Below are positions 11,930 to 23,835 of a stretch of 64,000 nucleotides of DNA, in pieces; the first letter of the stretch is position 1; each line of letters starts with the position of its first letter. The notes beneath the pieces are model-generated. The model did no database searches. It worked only from the letters and a program-made list of their open reading frames with translations, and had not been told where the DNA came from. The stretch is from Hyperoodon ampullatus (taxonomy: Eukaryota; Chordata; Mammalia; Artiodactyla; Ziphiidae). The stretch covers positions 92,650,942 to 92,714,941 of the forward strand of contig OX457056.1 in assembly GCA_949752795.1 (NCBI GenBank), read 5' to 3'. A program made the translations under genes and the position numbers.

Positions 11930-12370
11930 GTTCGCGGTGGTGATGCACTTTGCCTCTCCTATAGATAGGCAGCCATGTAACATGATACTAGCCAATGAGG
12001 TATAAGAAGAAATGACTGGGTTAGGCATCCCAGAAAGCTCTTTAAAGGAGGGAGTCTCAGTTTGTACATTGCATTTTGCCCTTTCTGCCTGGTTCTTTCT
12101 GCATGGAACTTGGATGTGATGATGGATTTTGAGCAGCCATCTTGCAGCCATGAGGTGACTAACTTGAGGATGAATGCTAATCGAAAATCAGGAGCCTGGA
12201 TTCCTGATGGCATCATGGCAACATCATACTGGTTGTGGGCTTCCTAGCCCCTGACTTTGTGTTAAATGAGAACAAGAAAACTTTTACATAGTTAGAACAA
12301 TATAACCTGAATTTTCTATTACCTGCCATCAGATGTAATCCTATCTAATACAACCTTTTGGAAATAAAAT
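11930..12370 (+). mobile_element. Probable old ERVL/MaLR-class LTR
   Basis: The passages agccatcttgcagccatgag, cttgaggatgaatgctaa and gcctggattcctgatggcat are familiar from old mammalian LTRs of this class. Boundaries are approximate and the family is uncertain. The 86- and 85-codon reverse frames here are by-products. Confidence 0.45.
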
Positions 12371-12414
12371 CCTACCTTCAAATGCTCATGGATTGCTCTG
12401 TAGCTTCCTTGCTA

Positions 12415-12655
12415 GTAAACAGTCCTAACCCTAATTATTGCGCCCAGGCTCTACCTGCCTGAGTCCTATTTATCCTTAAATGTCAGCTCAGACATCACCC
12501 ATCACCAATCACCTCCTGTTTTCCTGTCTCTTTTCTCTTCACTAGACAGGGAATTCGTTGAGGGCAGGAGTTCTACTGGTCCTGTTCTCTATTGTATCCT
12601 TACCACAGTGCCTAGAATGCAGTAGATGCTCAATAAATATTTGTTGAATGAAAGA
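12415..12655 (+). mobile_element. L2 LINE 3' end
   Basis: Classic L2 end: gtgcctagaatgcagtagat, then gctcaataaatatttgttga, preceded by the tcagctcagacatcaccc segment. Confidence 0.85.
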
Positions 12656-14531
12656 GAATTCAACTCAGTTAAAGAGACCATTTTTTGGACCAATCTTTCT
12701 TGATCAGAGGCAAATTAGCAAAAAAGGACTTCAAACTTTATGACAGTGATGGCAGAGATTGAGCATGTATATGGATGGATAATAAAATGTCCAGGAAGAA
12801 AGGAAAAAGGTAAGGAAGATTTCTGGAAATAAGTGCCCAGGAGACTGTGGTTTCTTTAAAGAATGGCTTGGAGCATAATCTGATGGACACTCAATGGTTC
12901 TCTCAGAAAGTAACGCAAAGGCATTACCCCATCTCTTTTGTGCCCAGGAGAGCTAAAAGAGCAGCCCTCAGCCAGGTAGGGCCAGGAGAAAATTGAGTTC
13001 AGGGTTAGAAAGTCACATGAAGGATGTATGTATGTCAAACACAGGGTGGAAATGTTGACCCAGGCTGAAATGGCCAACAAGACTTGTCACCTCCCCACCT
13101 TTCTGTAGGGTAATACTCCCCAGACCTTCACTCTGGCAGTAAAATCTTCCCTGCCCTGTAGGCAGCTAGCTGAGCCTATGTTTATGGAACACACTCCAGA
13201 AAAGGGCCCCTGATAGAAGAAAAGGTCAGGAGAGGTTCCAGGGTAGGTCTTTGGGGAAGAAACTTCCAGGACATTGGGCTTAAAGTTAATCAAGAAAATA
13301 ACCCTAAGAAACCTTCAGTCAGGTGTGCTAATGCCATCATGTTTTCATTCAGGGCTGTTTTCAAAACACTGAACAATGAGCTCTTTATTCGTGCCAGTAA
13401 ATGCTGAAGGAGGGTCAACTTCACTATCTCCCATTTTTATTATCTCCCATGAGACAGAAACTCAAGAGGAACGTGACTTATCCCATGAAACAATTCAATG
13501 TGTGTGTGTTTTCAAATTCTCTTTTACCTTTCAAAGGTCATTTTCTCAGAGGCAGAAATCATGGCTTATATAGATTTTTCTTTCATTCTGGGCCTGGCCT
13601 GTTGTGGATCCTTGTTAAATATTATATATGCAGATGATGATACTGCATAAAGCTGTAGCCTTGAGACTAAGATAAGTCCCACTCAGGATCAAGGAAGGAA
13701 AAGCTTCGCCTCCACATGCCCTCTCACTGCTGGTCTGGGTCAAGAGAGATGCATTGAATTGACCCTCTACTGTGCCCTCACCATGTCCACTGCCAATGTC
13801 CCTTGGTTGGGGAGGCTGCCATGTGACTCAACAAGCCCATCGCCCTCGTGTGCATTCTTTAGAGTAGACCCACGTGACAGGAGTCTGCTAGCATCTAAGA
13901 GGGCAGAAGTCAACAGAATTATCCAGAAAATTCCAAACATTAGCTCACATGCTCAGATCTACTTCCACAGAAGAACCCTCTAGTCTGAAGTCAGAAATAG
14001 TTGTCCAAGTCATTGCTGGTCCAGCCAGGCATGCACACTCACAGTTGGTCCTACATGTTTTACTTCAGGATTTACATTCAACCCAGGGTCTGAAGTAGTA
14101 AGATAACAATGTTTAAAAATGACATGAATTCTGTAGAAAAACAGCCAGCATCCCTGGCTCAAGTCTACTGTTATTATTAGCGTGATCCTATGGACAGGCC
14201 ATGAACAGAGACCTTGGGAAAACAGTTCTCGAACACATGTTCTTTTCTAAAGGGACAATGGAAACATTCTAAATGTGATTCATTTCTGCAAGAGCTTAGT
14301 ATTCAAGGAGCCAACTGAAATAAATTCCCATTGTATAGGTGGAGAAACCTACATGCGGAGCTTCTCATGAAGCCCTGAACTGTTAGCTCTCTAGGACCCC
14401 CTGGAAGGGAGTGTGTGGGTCCACATCAGTCTCCTGGTGGTTCTCAAACAGAATTACAGTGAAGTTCCCCATTCTAGGTCGATTCTCAGCCTGCCTAGTT
14501 TACATTCATCAAAGCGCCATCAGCCAAAGAA
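12656..14531. other. Unique intronic DNA
   Basis: Contains several short open frames (65 to 78 codons) on both strands, none with recognisable similarity or paired splice sites. I see no gene, and no repeat I can name. Confidence 0.4.
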
Positions 14532-14662
14532 TTTTTTTTTTTTTTTTTTTTTTTAGCTGCACCACATTGCATGTGGGATCTTAATTCTCTAACCCAGGAT
14601 CAAACCCATGCCCCCTTCAGTGGAAGCCCAGAGTCTTAGCCACCGGACCACCAGGGAAGTCC
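14532..14662 (-). mobile_element. tRNA-derived SINE, diverged short copy
   Basis: It starts with a T run and ends ccaccagggaagtcc, the reverse of the SINE 5' end. It is flanked by aaagaatttt on both sides (about 14526 and 14665). It is clearly older than the CHR copies, with many changes. Confidence 0.8.
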
Positions 14663-15647
14663 GAAAGAATTTTTTTTTTAACACATTACATTTTAAATAC
14701 TGAAACCAAGAATGCAAAAATGATAAATAAATCTGTCTTCTAGTACAAACATATGACCACACTCACACACAAGCAGCCACCAACCTGGAGGCGTCATATA
14801 GGAATGTAAGGCAAACACTTGCCTCCTGGTAACCTCTGAGTTTTCCTAGTTTAAGGGACTCCAGTGGTAGTAACTACTTAATCTAACCTCTCTTCTAAGG
14901 GGAGGAAGAGGTAGTCTACCGGCCCAGTCACAGGCCCAAGGCCCAAGAGGGCTCTAGAATCATGCTCTGGATTAGCTCCAAATTCTGAATCCTGGCTAAT
15001 GCTCAGGAAGCCTGAGGGAAGGAAGTGTATATTAAGCATTTGATGACTAACAAATATAACATAATTTTAGAAATGTTGGTTTCAACCTACTTAGGAAGCC
15101 GAAGTGTGGAGAGACTCACAGCAAGCATGGGGCCCAACACCTTCCTTCCATGAGAGTTTCCTCCTCACCGAGGGTGCTGAGTGGGCCTGTGAAGGACTCT
15201 GAGGCCGCAGCTCAGAGAGATGATTTCAACTAGCTTTGGGTTCTTTCCTCACTGTTGTCTTTCACATGTGCATCTCGTTATCAGCTGAGTGTTCAGCAGG
15301 TCTTTTTTCCCAGGCTTCCTTGAGGTGTGTGGGTCACACAGCCTGCGTGGGCAGGGGAATGAAATTCCCACTCTGGGCAGCTGAGGTGCACTTGTGTCAT
15401 CTCTCTTCTGCACCCCAGAGGGCCCCCCCACTGCCTTTCCCAGCCCTTCCCCTGCACCACTTCTGCTCCGGCCTTGCTCTCAGATCCAGGTGCTATCTTA
15501 CCCCAATTTTTAGGGATATTCTTGGCCCCAAATCAGTTCTTGATCAGGGGCTGAGGAAGGACTGCTGTGTTTCCACTTTCTCAGGGAGTGCTCCTATTTC
15601 TTTCCTTGTCTCTCTCCTCTCTACCCTTCCCCTTGCAAAACTCCAGC
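14663..15647. other. Unique intronic DNA
   Basis: A 141-codon open frame at 15236..15661 on the plus strand has no recognisable domain and runs into the LTR that follows, so I do not call it a gene. Confidence 0.35.
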
Positions 15648-16190
15648 GGTGGGCAGAATAATGACCACCATCCCCCTCAAAGATGTCCACCTACTCATCC
15701 TCAGAACATGTGAATATGTTACCTCACATGGCAAAAGGGATTTGCAGATGTGACTAAGTTAAATCTTGAGATGAGGAAAGGAGCCTGAATTATCCAGGTG
15801 GATTCACTGAGTGGATCCCAGTGTCCTTATACAAGAAAGGCAGGAAGATTAGAGTCATAGAAAGAGATATGGTGATGGAAGGAGAGGAGACAGACAGAGA
15901 GAAAGAAGGGAAAGATGGGAGAAGAGAGAGAGAGATATTTTATGCTGTTGGCTTTGAAGATGGAGAAAAGAGGCCACAGGCCAAGGAACGCAGGTGGCCT
16001 CTGGAAGCTGGAGGCCATGAGGAAAGGGATTCTCCTCTAGAGCCAAAAGGAACTAACCTCCCAACACCTTGATGTTAGTGAGACCCGTGTTGGACTTCGA
16101 ATCCTCAGAACTGTAAGATAACACACTTGCATTGTTTTAAGCCACTATGTTTGTGATCATCTGTTAGAACAGCAATAGGAAACGAATACA
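15648..16190 (+). mobile_element. MLT1-class MaLR LTR, diverged
   Basis: The LTR order is recognisable: agaataatgaccaccatccc, gatttgcagatgtgactaag, gccacaggccaaggaacg, then caataggaaacgaataca. A purine-rich (GA)n expansion at about 15860..15945 lengthens the middle. Confidence 0.75.
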
Positions 16191-17210
16191 CCCCCCAAAA
16201 CAAATATATAGATGGCAAATGTCGGGAACACAGGAAGGTGGGAGGGAGGTCTACCAGAGCCTTTCTCCTCCTCATCTCCTCACTTCCCCTACCCAGTGTG
16301 ACCTCACTCTTGGCTCTGGCTCCCCATCAGCATCTGTCTGAATCTAACCTCTGACCCCAGACCAACTTCCCCTTCAGACAATGCCTCTCCTACCTGGGTA
16401 AAACTTGCAGCAAAGGTCACGCATAGACTCTCTTACCCCTTCTCCTCTGGCCACACTTCCTTCCGGGCAATCAGAGAAGAGCCACACCCTAGTTTACACA
16501 CCAACAATCACAGAGGGTCAGAGGCAGCCCAGAAACCTGAGATAGATGCATCTGGTGCAACATCTTAGGGGAGAAAAGTGAGTTCACTGATGTAATTGTA
16601 TGGAAAACATGTGTGAAGCATTACACCCAGGCCATTGCTTTGGACGCAAACTTCCATGTTAGAGATTCTGCGTGTGCCCAAAGACAAAGACTCAGATTCA
16701 TGACTTAAGGAATGTGACCTTTAGAAAAAACACCTGCACCTGCCTCTTGCCCTTGTTACAACAGGAACCAAGATAAATACCAGCTTCCAAATTTCCTCTT
16801 ACAAAATAACTGTGGTATTATTGTTCACGATTTATTAAGCACCTTAAATGGTCTAAGAGAGTAACTCCTATGCCCAAGACCCAGGGGTGCCCCTGGGCCG
16901 TCCACACGAGGAACATTCAGGACCATGGCAATGTGAGTGGACGAAGTAAGAGGTGAACAGGTGGAGTGGGTGATGTTGGCCACCAGCAGGAGTGGTCAGA
17001 CCAGTGTTCTACCACCAGTGTGTGTACCTTGGCTGAAAACTTTGCAGGACAAATCACTTGAAGGACAAAAGGTTTCTAAATTTCTCCTTTTAAAAACTTA
17101 GTTGAAAATACCTCACATCTCCTCAAAGGAGAGATGGACGTTGCCAATTCTCATACAGAGAAAATTCTAATAATCATAGGCCAAAGTGGGAGACATTTTT
17201 TCCTTACATA
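16191..17210. other. Unique intronic DNA
   Basis: No repeats or exons recognised between the MLT1 LTR and the interrupted SINE. Confidence 0.4.
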
Positions 17211-17571
17211 AAAAGATAAGCAGACTTCCCTGGTGGTGCAGTGGTTAAGAATCCGCCTGCCAATGCAGGGGCCATGGGTTCGAGCCATGGTCCAGGAGGA
17301 TCCCACATGCCATGCAGCAACTAGGCCCATGCACCACAACTACTGAGCCTGCGGTCTAGAGGCCACGAGCCACAACTACTGACCCACGTGCCACAACTAC
17401 TGAAGCCCACATGCCTACAGCCCGTGTTCCGCAGCAAGAGAAGCCACTACAATAAGAAGCCCGCGAACCACAACGAAGAGTAGCCCCACTTGGGGCAGAC
17501 ATCAGAAGCAAGAAGAACTACAATCCTGCAGCCTGTGGAACAAAAACCACATTCACAGAAAGATAGACAAG

Positions 17572-18475
17572 ATGAAAAGGCAGAGGGCTATGTACCAGAT
17601 GAAGGAACAAGATAAAACACCAGAAAAGCAACTAAATGAAATGGAGATAGGCAATCTTCCAGAAAAAGAATTCAGAATAATGATAGTGAACATGATCCAG
17701 GACTTCGGAAAAATAATGGAGGCAAAGATCGAGAAGATGCAAGAAATCTTTAACAAAGATCTAGAAGAATTAAAGAACAAATAAACAGAGATGAACAACA
17801 CAATAACTGAAATGAAAACTACACTAGAAGGAATCAATAGCAGAATAACTGAGGCAGAAGAATGAATAAGTGACCTGGAAGACAGAATGGTGGAATTCAC
17901 TGCTGAGGAACAGAATGAAGAAAAAAGAACGAAAAGAAATGAAGACAGCCTGAGAGACCTCTGGGACAACATTAAACACAACAATATTTGCATTATAGGG
18001 GTCCCAGAAGGAGAAGAGAGGGAGAAAGGACCCGAGAAAATATTTGAAGAGATTATAGTTGAAAAGTTCCCTAACATGGGAAAGGAAATAGCTACTCAGT
18101 CCAGGAAGTGCAGAGAGTCCCATAAGGAGAAACCCAAGGAGAAACACACCGAGACACATAATCATCAAACTGGCAAAAATTAAAGACAAAGAAAAATTAT
18201 TGAAAGCAGCAAGGGAAAAAAGACAAATAAAATAAAAGGGAACTCCCATAAGGTTAACAGCTGATTTCTCAGCAGAAACTCTACAAGCCAGAAGGGAGTG
18301 GCATGATATACTTAAAGTGATGAAAGGGAAGAACCTACAACCAAGATTACTCTACCCTGTAAGGATCTCATTCAGATTCGATGGAGAAATCAAAAGCTTT
18401 ACAGACAAGCAAAAGCTAAGAGAATTCAGCACCACCAAACCAGCTCTACAGCAAATGCTAAAGGAACTTCTCTAA
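17572..18475 (+). pseudogene. L1 ORF1 (RNA-binding chaperone) pseudogene
   Basis: ORF1 protein normally forms a coiled-coil trimer that coats L1 RNA. Here the frame opens at 17572 with a charged, helix-rich N-terminal part. It has in-frame stops at 17782 (TAA) and 17863 (TGA). It then continues in the same frame from 17887 with the conserved NICIIGVPEGEE segment of the RNA-binding region, and shifts frame near 18115 before the NTPRHIIIKLAKIK segment. Confidence 0.85.
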
Positions 18476-18542
18476 GTGGGAAACACAAGAGAAGAAAAGG
18501 ACCTACAAGAACAAACCCAAAACAATTAAGAAAAGGGTAATA

Positions 18543-21500
18543 GGAACATACATATCGATACTTACCTTAAATGTGAATGGATTAAATGCTCCAAACAAAT
18601 GACACAGGCTCGCTGAATGGATACAAAAACAAGACCCATATATATGCTGTCTACAAGAGACCCACTTCAGAACTAGGGACACATTCAGACTGAAAGTGAG
18701 GGGATGGAAAAAGATATTCCATGCAAATGGAAATCAAAAGAAAACTGGAGTAGCAATACTCATATCAGATAAAATAGACTTTAAAATAAAGAATGTTACA
18801 AGAGACAAAGAAAGACACTACATAATGATCAAGGGATCAATCCAAGAAGAAGATATAACAATTATAAATATATATGCACCCAACATAGGAGCACCTCAAT
18901 ACATAAGGCAATTGCTAACAGCTATAAAACAGGAAATCAACAGTAACACAATAATAGTGGGGGACTTTAACACCTCAATTACACCAATGGAAAGATCATC
19001 CAAAGAGAAAATTAATAAGGAAAGACAAGCTTTAAATGACACAATAGATCAGATATATTTAACTGATATTTAAAGGACATTCCATCCAAAAACAGAAGAT
19101 TACACTTTCTTCTCAAGTGCGCACGGAACATTCTCCAGGATAGATCACATCTTGGGTCACAAGTCAAGCCTCGGTAAACTTAAGAAAATTGAAATCATGT
19201 CAAGCATCTTTTCTGACCACAATGCTATGATATTAGAAATCAATTACAGGAAAAAAAAGTAAAAACACAAACACATGGAGTCTAAACAATATGTTACTAA
19301 ATAACCAAGAGATCACTGAAGAAATGAAAGAGGAAATCAAAAAATACCTAGAGACAAATGATAATGAAAAGACGACTATCCAAAACCTATGGGATGCAGC
19401 AAAAGCAGTTCTAAGAGGGAAGTTTATAGCTATACAAGTCTACCTCAAGAAACAAGAAAAATCTCAAATAAACAATCTAACCTTACACCTAAAGGAACTA
19501 GAGAAAGAAGAACAAACAAAACCCAAAGTTAGCAGAAGGAAAGAAATCATAAAGATCAGAGCAGAAATAAATGAAATAGAAACAAAGAAAACAATAACAA
19601 AGATCAAGAAAACTAAAAGCTGGTTCTTTGAGAAGATAAACCATTAGCCAGACTCATCAAGAAAAAGAGGGAGAGGACTCAAATGAATAAAATTAGAAAT
19701 GAAAAAGGAGAAGTTTCAACAGACACCGTAGAAATACAAAGCATCCTAAGAGACTACTAGAAGCAACTCTATGCCTATAAAATGGACAACCTGGAAGAAA
19801 TGGACAAATTCTGCAAAGGGTATAACCTTCCAAGACTGACCAGGAAGAAATAGAAAATATGAACAGACCAATCACGAGTAATGAAATTGAAACTGTGATT
19901 AAAAATCTTGCAACAAACAAAAGTCCAGGACCAGATGGCTTCACAGGTGAATTCTATCAAACATTTAGAGAAGAGCTAACATCCATCCTTCTCAAACTCT
20001 TCCAAAAGATTGCAGAGGAAGGAACACTCCCAAACTCATTCTATGAGGCCACCATCACCCTGATACCAAAACCAGACAAAGGTACTACGAAAAAAGAAAA
20101 TTACAGACCAAAATCACTGATAAATATAGATGCAAAAATCCTCAACAAAATACTAGCAAACAGAATCCAACAACGCATTAAAATGGTCATACACCATGAT
20201 CAAGTGGGGTTTATTCCAGGGATGCAAGGATTCTTCAATATATGCAAATCAATCAATGTGATACACCATAGTAACAAATTGAAAAATAAAAACCATATGT
20301 TCAACTCAATAGATGCAGAAAAAGCTTTCGACAAAATTCAACACTAATTTATGATAAAAACTCTCCAGAAAGTGGGCATAGAGGGAACCTACCTCAACAG
20401 AATAAAGGCCATATATGACAAACCCACAGCAAACATCATTCTCAATGGTGAAAACCTGAAAGCATTTCCTCTGAGATCAGGAACAAGAGAAGAATGTGCA
20501 CTCTCACCACTATTATTCAACATAGTTTGGGAAGTCCTAGCAATGGCAATCAGAGAAGAAAAAGAAATAAAAGGAATACACATTGGAAAAGAAGAAGTAA
20601 AGCTGTTACTGTTTGCAGATGACATGATACTATACATAGAGAATCCTAAAGATGCCATCAGAAAACTACTAGAGCAAATCAATGAATTTGGTAAAGTAGC
20701 AGGATACAAAATTAATGCACAGAAATCTCGTGCATTCCTATACACTAATGATGAAAAATCTGAAAGAGAAATTAAGAAAACACTCCCATTTACCATTGCA
20801 GCAAAAAGAATAAAATACCTAGGAATAAACCTACCTAGGGAGACAAAAGACCTGTATGCAGAAAACTATAAGACACTGTTGAAAGAAATTAAAGAAGATA
20901 CCAACAGATGGAGAGATATAACATGTTCTTGGATTGGATTGTGAAAATGACTATACTACCCAAAGCAATCTATAGATTCAATGCAATCCCTATCAAATAA
21001 CCAAAGGCATTTTTTACAGAATTAGAACAAAAAATCTTTAAATTTGCATGGAGACACAAAAGACCCCGAATAGCCAAAGCAGTCTTGAGGGAAAAAAAAG
21101 GAGCTGGAGGAATCAGACTCCCTGACTTCAGACTATACTACAAAGCCACAGTAATCAAGACAATATGGTACTGGCACAAAAACAGAAATATAGATCAATG
21201 GAACAGGATAGAAAGCCTAGAGATAAATAGACACACATATGGTCAACTAATCTACGACAAAGGAGGCAAGGATATACAATGGAGAAAAGATAGGCTCTTC
21301 AATAAGTGGTGCTGGGAAAACTGGACAGCTACATGTAAAAGACTGAAATTGGAACACTCCCTAACACCATACACAAAAATAAACTCAAAATGGATTAAAG
21401 ACATAAATCTAAGACCAGATACTATTAAACTCTTAGAGGAAAACATAGGAAGAACGCACTTTGACATAAATCACAGCAAGATTTTTTTTGACCCACCTCC

Positions 21501-22327
21501 CAGAGTAATGGAAATAGAGAACAAAAATAAACAAATGGGACCTAATGAAACTTCAAAGCTTTTGCACAGCAAAGGAAACCATAAACGAGACAAAAAGACA
21601 ACCCTCAGAATGGGAGAAAATATTTGCAAATGAATCAATGGACATAGGATTAATCTCCAAAATATATAAACAGCTCATGCAGCTCAATATTAAAAAAACA
21701 ACCACCCAATCAAAAAATGGGCAGAAGACCTAAATAGACATTTCTCCAAAGAAGACATACAGATGGCCAAGAGGCACATGAAAAGCTGCTCAACATCACT
21801 AATTATTAGAGAAATGCAAATCAAAACTACAATGAGGTATCACGTCACACCGGTTAGAATCAGCATCATCAGAAAATCTACAAACAACAAATTCTAGAGA
21901 GGGTGTGGAGAAAAGGGAACCCTCTTGCACTGTTGGTGGGAATGTAAATTGATACAGCCACTATGGAGAACAGTATGGAGGTTCCTTAAAAAACTAAAAA
22001 TAGAATTACCATATGACCCAGCGATCCCACTACTGGGCATATACCCAGAGAAAACCATAATTCAAAAAGACACATGCACCCCAATGTTCATTGCAGCACT
22101 ATTTACAATAGCCAGGTCATAGAAGCAACCTAAATGCCATTCGACAGATGAATGGATAAAGAAGAGGTGGTACATATATACAGTGGAATATTACTCAGCC
22201 ATAAAAAGGAATAAAATTGGGTCATTTGTAGAGATGTGGATGAATCTAGAGACTGTCATACAGAGTGAAGTAAGTCAGAAAGAGAAAAACAAATATCGCA
22301 TCTTAACGCATATATGTGGAACCTAGA
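18543..22327 (+). pseudogene. L1 ORF2 (endonuclease and reverse transcriptase) pseudogene
   Basis: ORF2 protein nicks target DNA and reverse-transcribes L1 RNA. The endonuclease (18550..19260) keeps the catalytic-type GDFN (from 18960) and SDH (19212..19220) motifs. It has a stop near 18600 (TGA) and one at 19071 (TAA). Frameshifts follow near 19260 and 19650. The reverse transcriptase (about 19860..20944) has SPGPDGF, and the catalytic FADD at 20612..20623. One fingers/palm motif is altered (EECALSP, where most L1s have a QGC-type motif), and a stop sits at 20345. The C-terminal part (21085..22327) includes the [13 protein letters not shown]ys motif and the YYSAIK-type tail. Confidence 0.9.
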
Positions 22328-22789
22328 CAAATGGTACAGATGAACCCGTTTGCAGGGCAGAAATTGAGACACAGATGTAGAGAACAAATATATGGAAACC
22401 AAGGCGGGGAAGCAGTGGGGGTCGTGGTGGTGGTGGGATGAATTGGGAGATTGGGATTGCCGTGTATACCCTGATGTGTATAAAATGGATGACTAATATG
22501 AACCTGCTGTATAAAAAAATAAATAAAAGAAGATTAAACAAAAAAAAAAGAGTAGCCCCCACTCACCACAACTAGAGAAAGCCCGCACGCAGCCACGAAG
22601 ACCCAGCACATCCAAAAAATAAATAAGTAAATCATATAAATAAATTTAACAACAACAAAAAAGATAAGCAGTGCCCTCCAGGAAATCTTTTTGGGGATCA
22701 GGAGCCTCAGAGAAAGCTGCTCATCAGATTTTCCAGTATCTTTCACATTTCAAATGGACACAAATGAACTAAGCCAATCACAAAAGTAC

Positions 22790-23090
22790 AAGCATTGAAT
22801 GATGATTCTTATATGAGGTGCCTAGAGCATTCAAATTCATGGAGACAGAAACTATTGTAGAATGGCGATTGCTAGCGGCTGGAGAGGAGGGAATGGGAGT
22901 TTTTTTGTGTTTGTTTGTTTGTTTGTTTTAATGGGTATGAAGTTTTAGTTCTAGAAGATGAAAAAAGTTCTGGAGATGGATGGATGGATGGTAGTGGTGG
23001 ATGCACAACTGTATGAATGTACTTAATGCCACCAAACTGTATACTGAAAATGGTAAATTTTATGTGATGTATATTTTAACAAAAAAAACC
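22790..23090 (+). mobile_element. Old L1 3' end
   Basis: An L1M-like tail (actgtatgaatgtacttaat, ccaccaaactgtatactgaa, tgtgatgtatattttaac) ending A-rich just before the RING exon. It contains a (GTTT)n run at 22903..22930 and a (GGAT)n run at 22976..22991. Confidence 0.7.
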
Positions 23091-23342
23091 CCCAGTCCTA
23101 TTAACACACACACGCAACTCACACCCCACAACTTTGCCACATACTGTTTCCTCACCCTGAACCACAGCCATTAATACCGAAGACCTTTCTTATTTTGAAT
23201 GACTCCTTCCATTGGTTGCAAAGCAGAAGGCAGAGAAATAGGCATCTCGGGAAGCAGCCGGGCCCTGGAACACCCCACCCTTCCAGCGGCCGCCCTGAGG
23301 GTGGGGCTTCACTGGATTGGCCGAGGAGAAGCCCCTCCCTAC

Positions 23343-23734
23343 CTCATTTGAAAGTGATGGTCAAGGTCGCAGCGCTGCAGCACCTGTGCGCAGTGCTCTG
23401 TGAACGGGCAGGTCACCAGCAGCTTGTTGAGGAGCTTGTTGACCAGGATGCTCGATTTCTTGCAGTGCTGCAGAATCACAGGCTTGCGATCCACAGGGCA
23501 GAAGTCCTTCTCCACCAGGAAGTTGGTGAGGCAGAGTGTGCAGTAGGTGTGTCCGCAGGGAGTGTCCAGAGGGTCCAGCAGAGCTTGCAGGCAGATGTGG
23601 CAAATGAGGTCATCGTCCACTTCTTCCGTGTAGGTGTAGAAGTGGTTTTCCTCAAGGGCGTGGGCTTGGCCGCACACCACACACGGCGGGGCAGGGCCGG
23701 CATCTGGGTCCTCAGCGGGGTCCAGCTGGTTCAT
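23343..23734 (-). CDS. LNX1: LNX1 RING-finger coding exon (start of p80 isoform), partial CDS
   Basis: This is the first coding exon of LNX1, an E3 ubiquitin ligase known to bind and ubiquitinate the Notch regulator NUMB. The ATG at 23734..23732 opens a frame of 130 codons plus 2 nt, ending at a splice donor (ATGAG|GTAGGG, intron from 23342). The peptide starts [13 protein letters not shown]. It has a first Cys pair (C18, C21) with nearby His, then an acidic EEVDDD run, then a RING core: C45, C48, C60, H62, C65, C68, C79 and D82. A second Cys/His cluster follows (C109, C115, C122, H126/H127), consistent with the zinc fingers flanking the LNX RING. The eighth RING ligand position is Asp (CPVD), not Cys. 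The NPxY motif and four PDZ domains known for LNX1 are not in this exon and should lie at lower coordinates beyond the window. The frame has no stop before the donor. Identity rests on near word-for-word family similarity ([18 protein letters not shown]). Confidence 0.95.
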
Positions 23735-23835
23735 GGTTGACTGGGAGGGGGCAGGGCAGTGTGACAGGAAACCGACCCAGGAAAACGATGTATCCTCCGG
23801 AGAGAATCAAGATCTTCTAGGAGCCATCCACAAAC
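23735..23835 (-). other. LNX1: 5' UTR part of LNX1 RING exon, with splice acceptor
   Basis: On the minus strand the ATG is preceded by about 100 nt of non-coding exon. It begins after a good acceptor, a pyrimidine-rich ttgttctcttttag immediately upstream of 23835. The acceptor shows that this is an internal exon and that at least one non-coding LNX1 exon lies at higher coordinates. The bases before the start (gtcaaccATG) have A at -4 and C at -3, an average Kozak context. Confidence 0.8.

Larger units (their letters stand above)
17492..22548 (+). mobile_element. Nearly full-length L1 retrotransposon, inactivated
   Basis: This 5-kb LINE-1 inserted into the SINE. Its target duplication is agagtagccc(c)cact at 17478..17491 and 22549..22563, differing by one C. 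It lacks the 5' UTR and begins just before ORF1, so it is 5'-truncated. Order: ORF1, short spacer, ORF2 (endonuclease, reverse transcriptase, C-terminal domain), then a 3' UTR with an A tail. Both ORFs carry stops and frameshifts, so it cannot move by itself. The near-intact reading suggests moderate age. Confidence 0.95.
17224..22658 (+). mobile_element. Long-form CHR SINE split by an L1
   Basis: The SINE body runs 17224..17477 (acttccctggtggtgcagtg to ccgcgaaccacaacga) and resumes at 22549 (gtagcccccactcaccac to its AAATA-rich tail). The outer 13-bp target duplication aaaagataagcag is at 17211..17223 and 22659..22671. The body has the repeated ccacaactactga units of the longer cetartiodactyl form. 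Confidence 0.93.

Noticed and set aside
17553..18249. 174- and 141-codon minus-strand frames rich in Phe, Leu and Ser
   Set aside because: Antisense shadows of the L1 ORF1 region, not membrane proteins.
23195..23740. 181-codon plus-strand frame over the RING exon
   Set aside because: Antisense of the LNX1 exon. The minus strand has the family match, start and splice sites.
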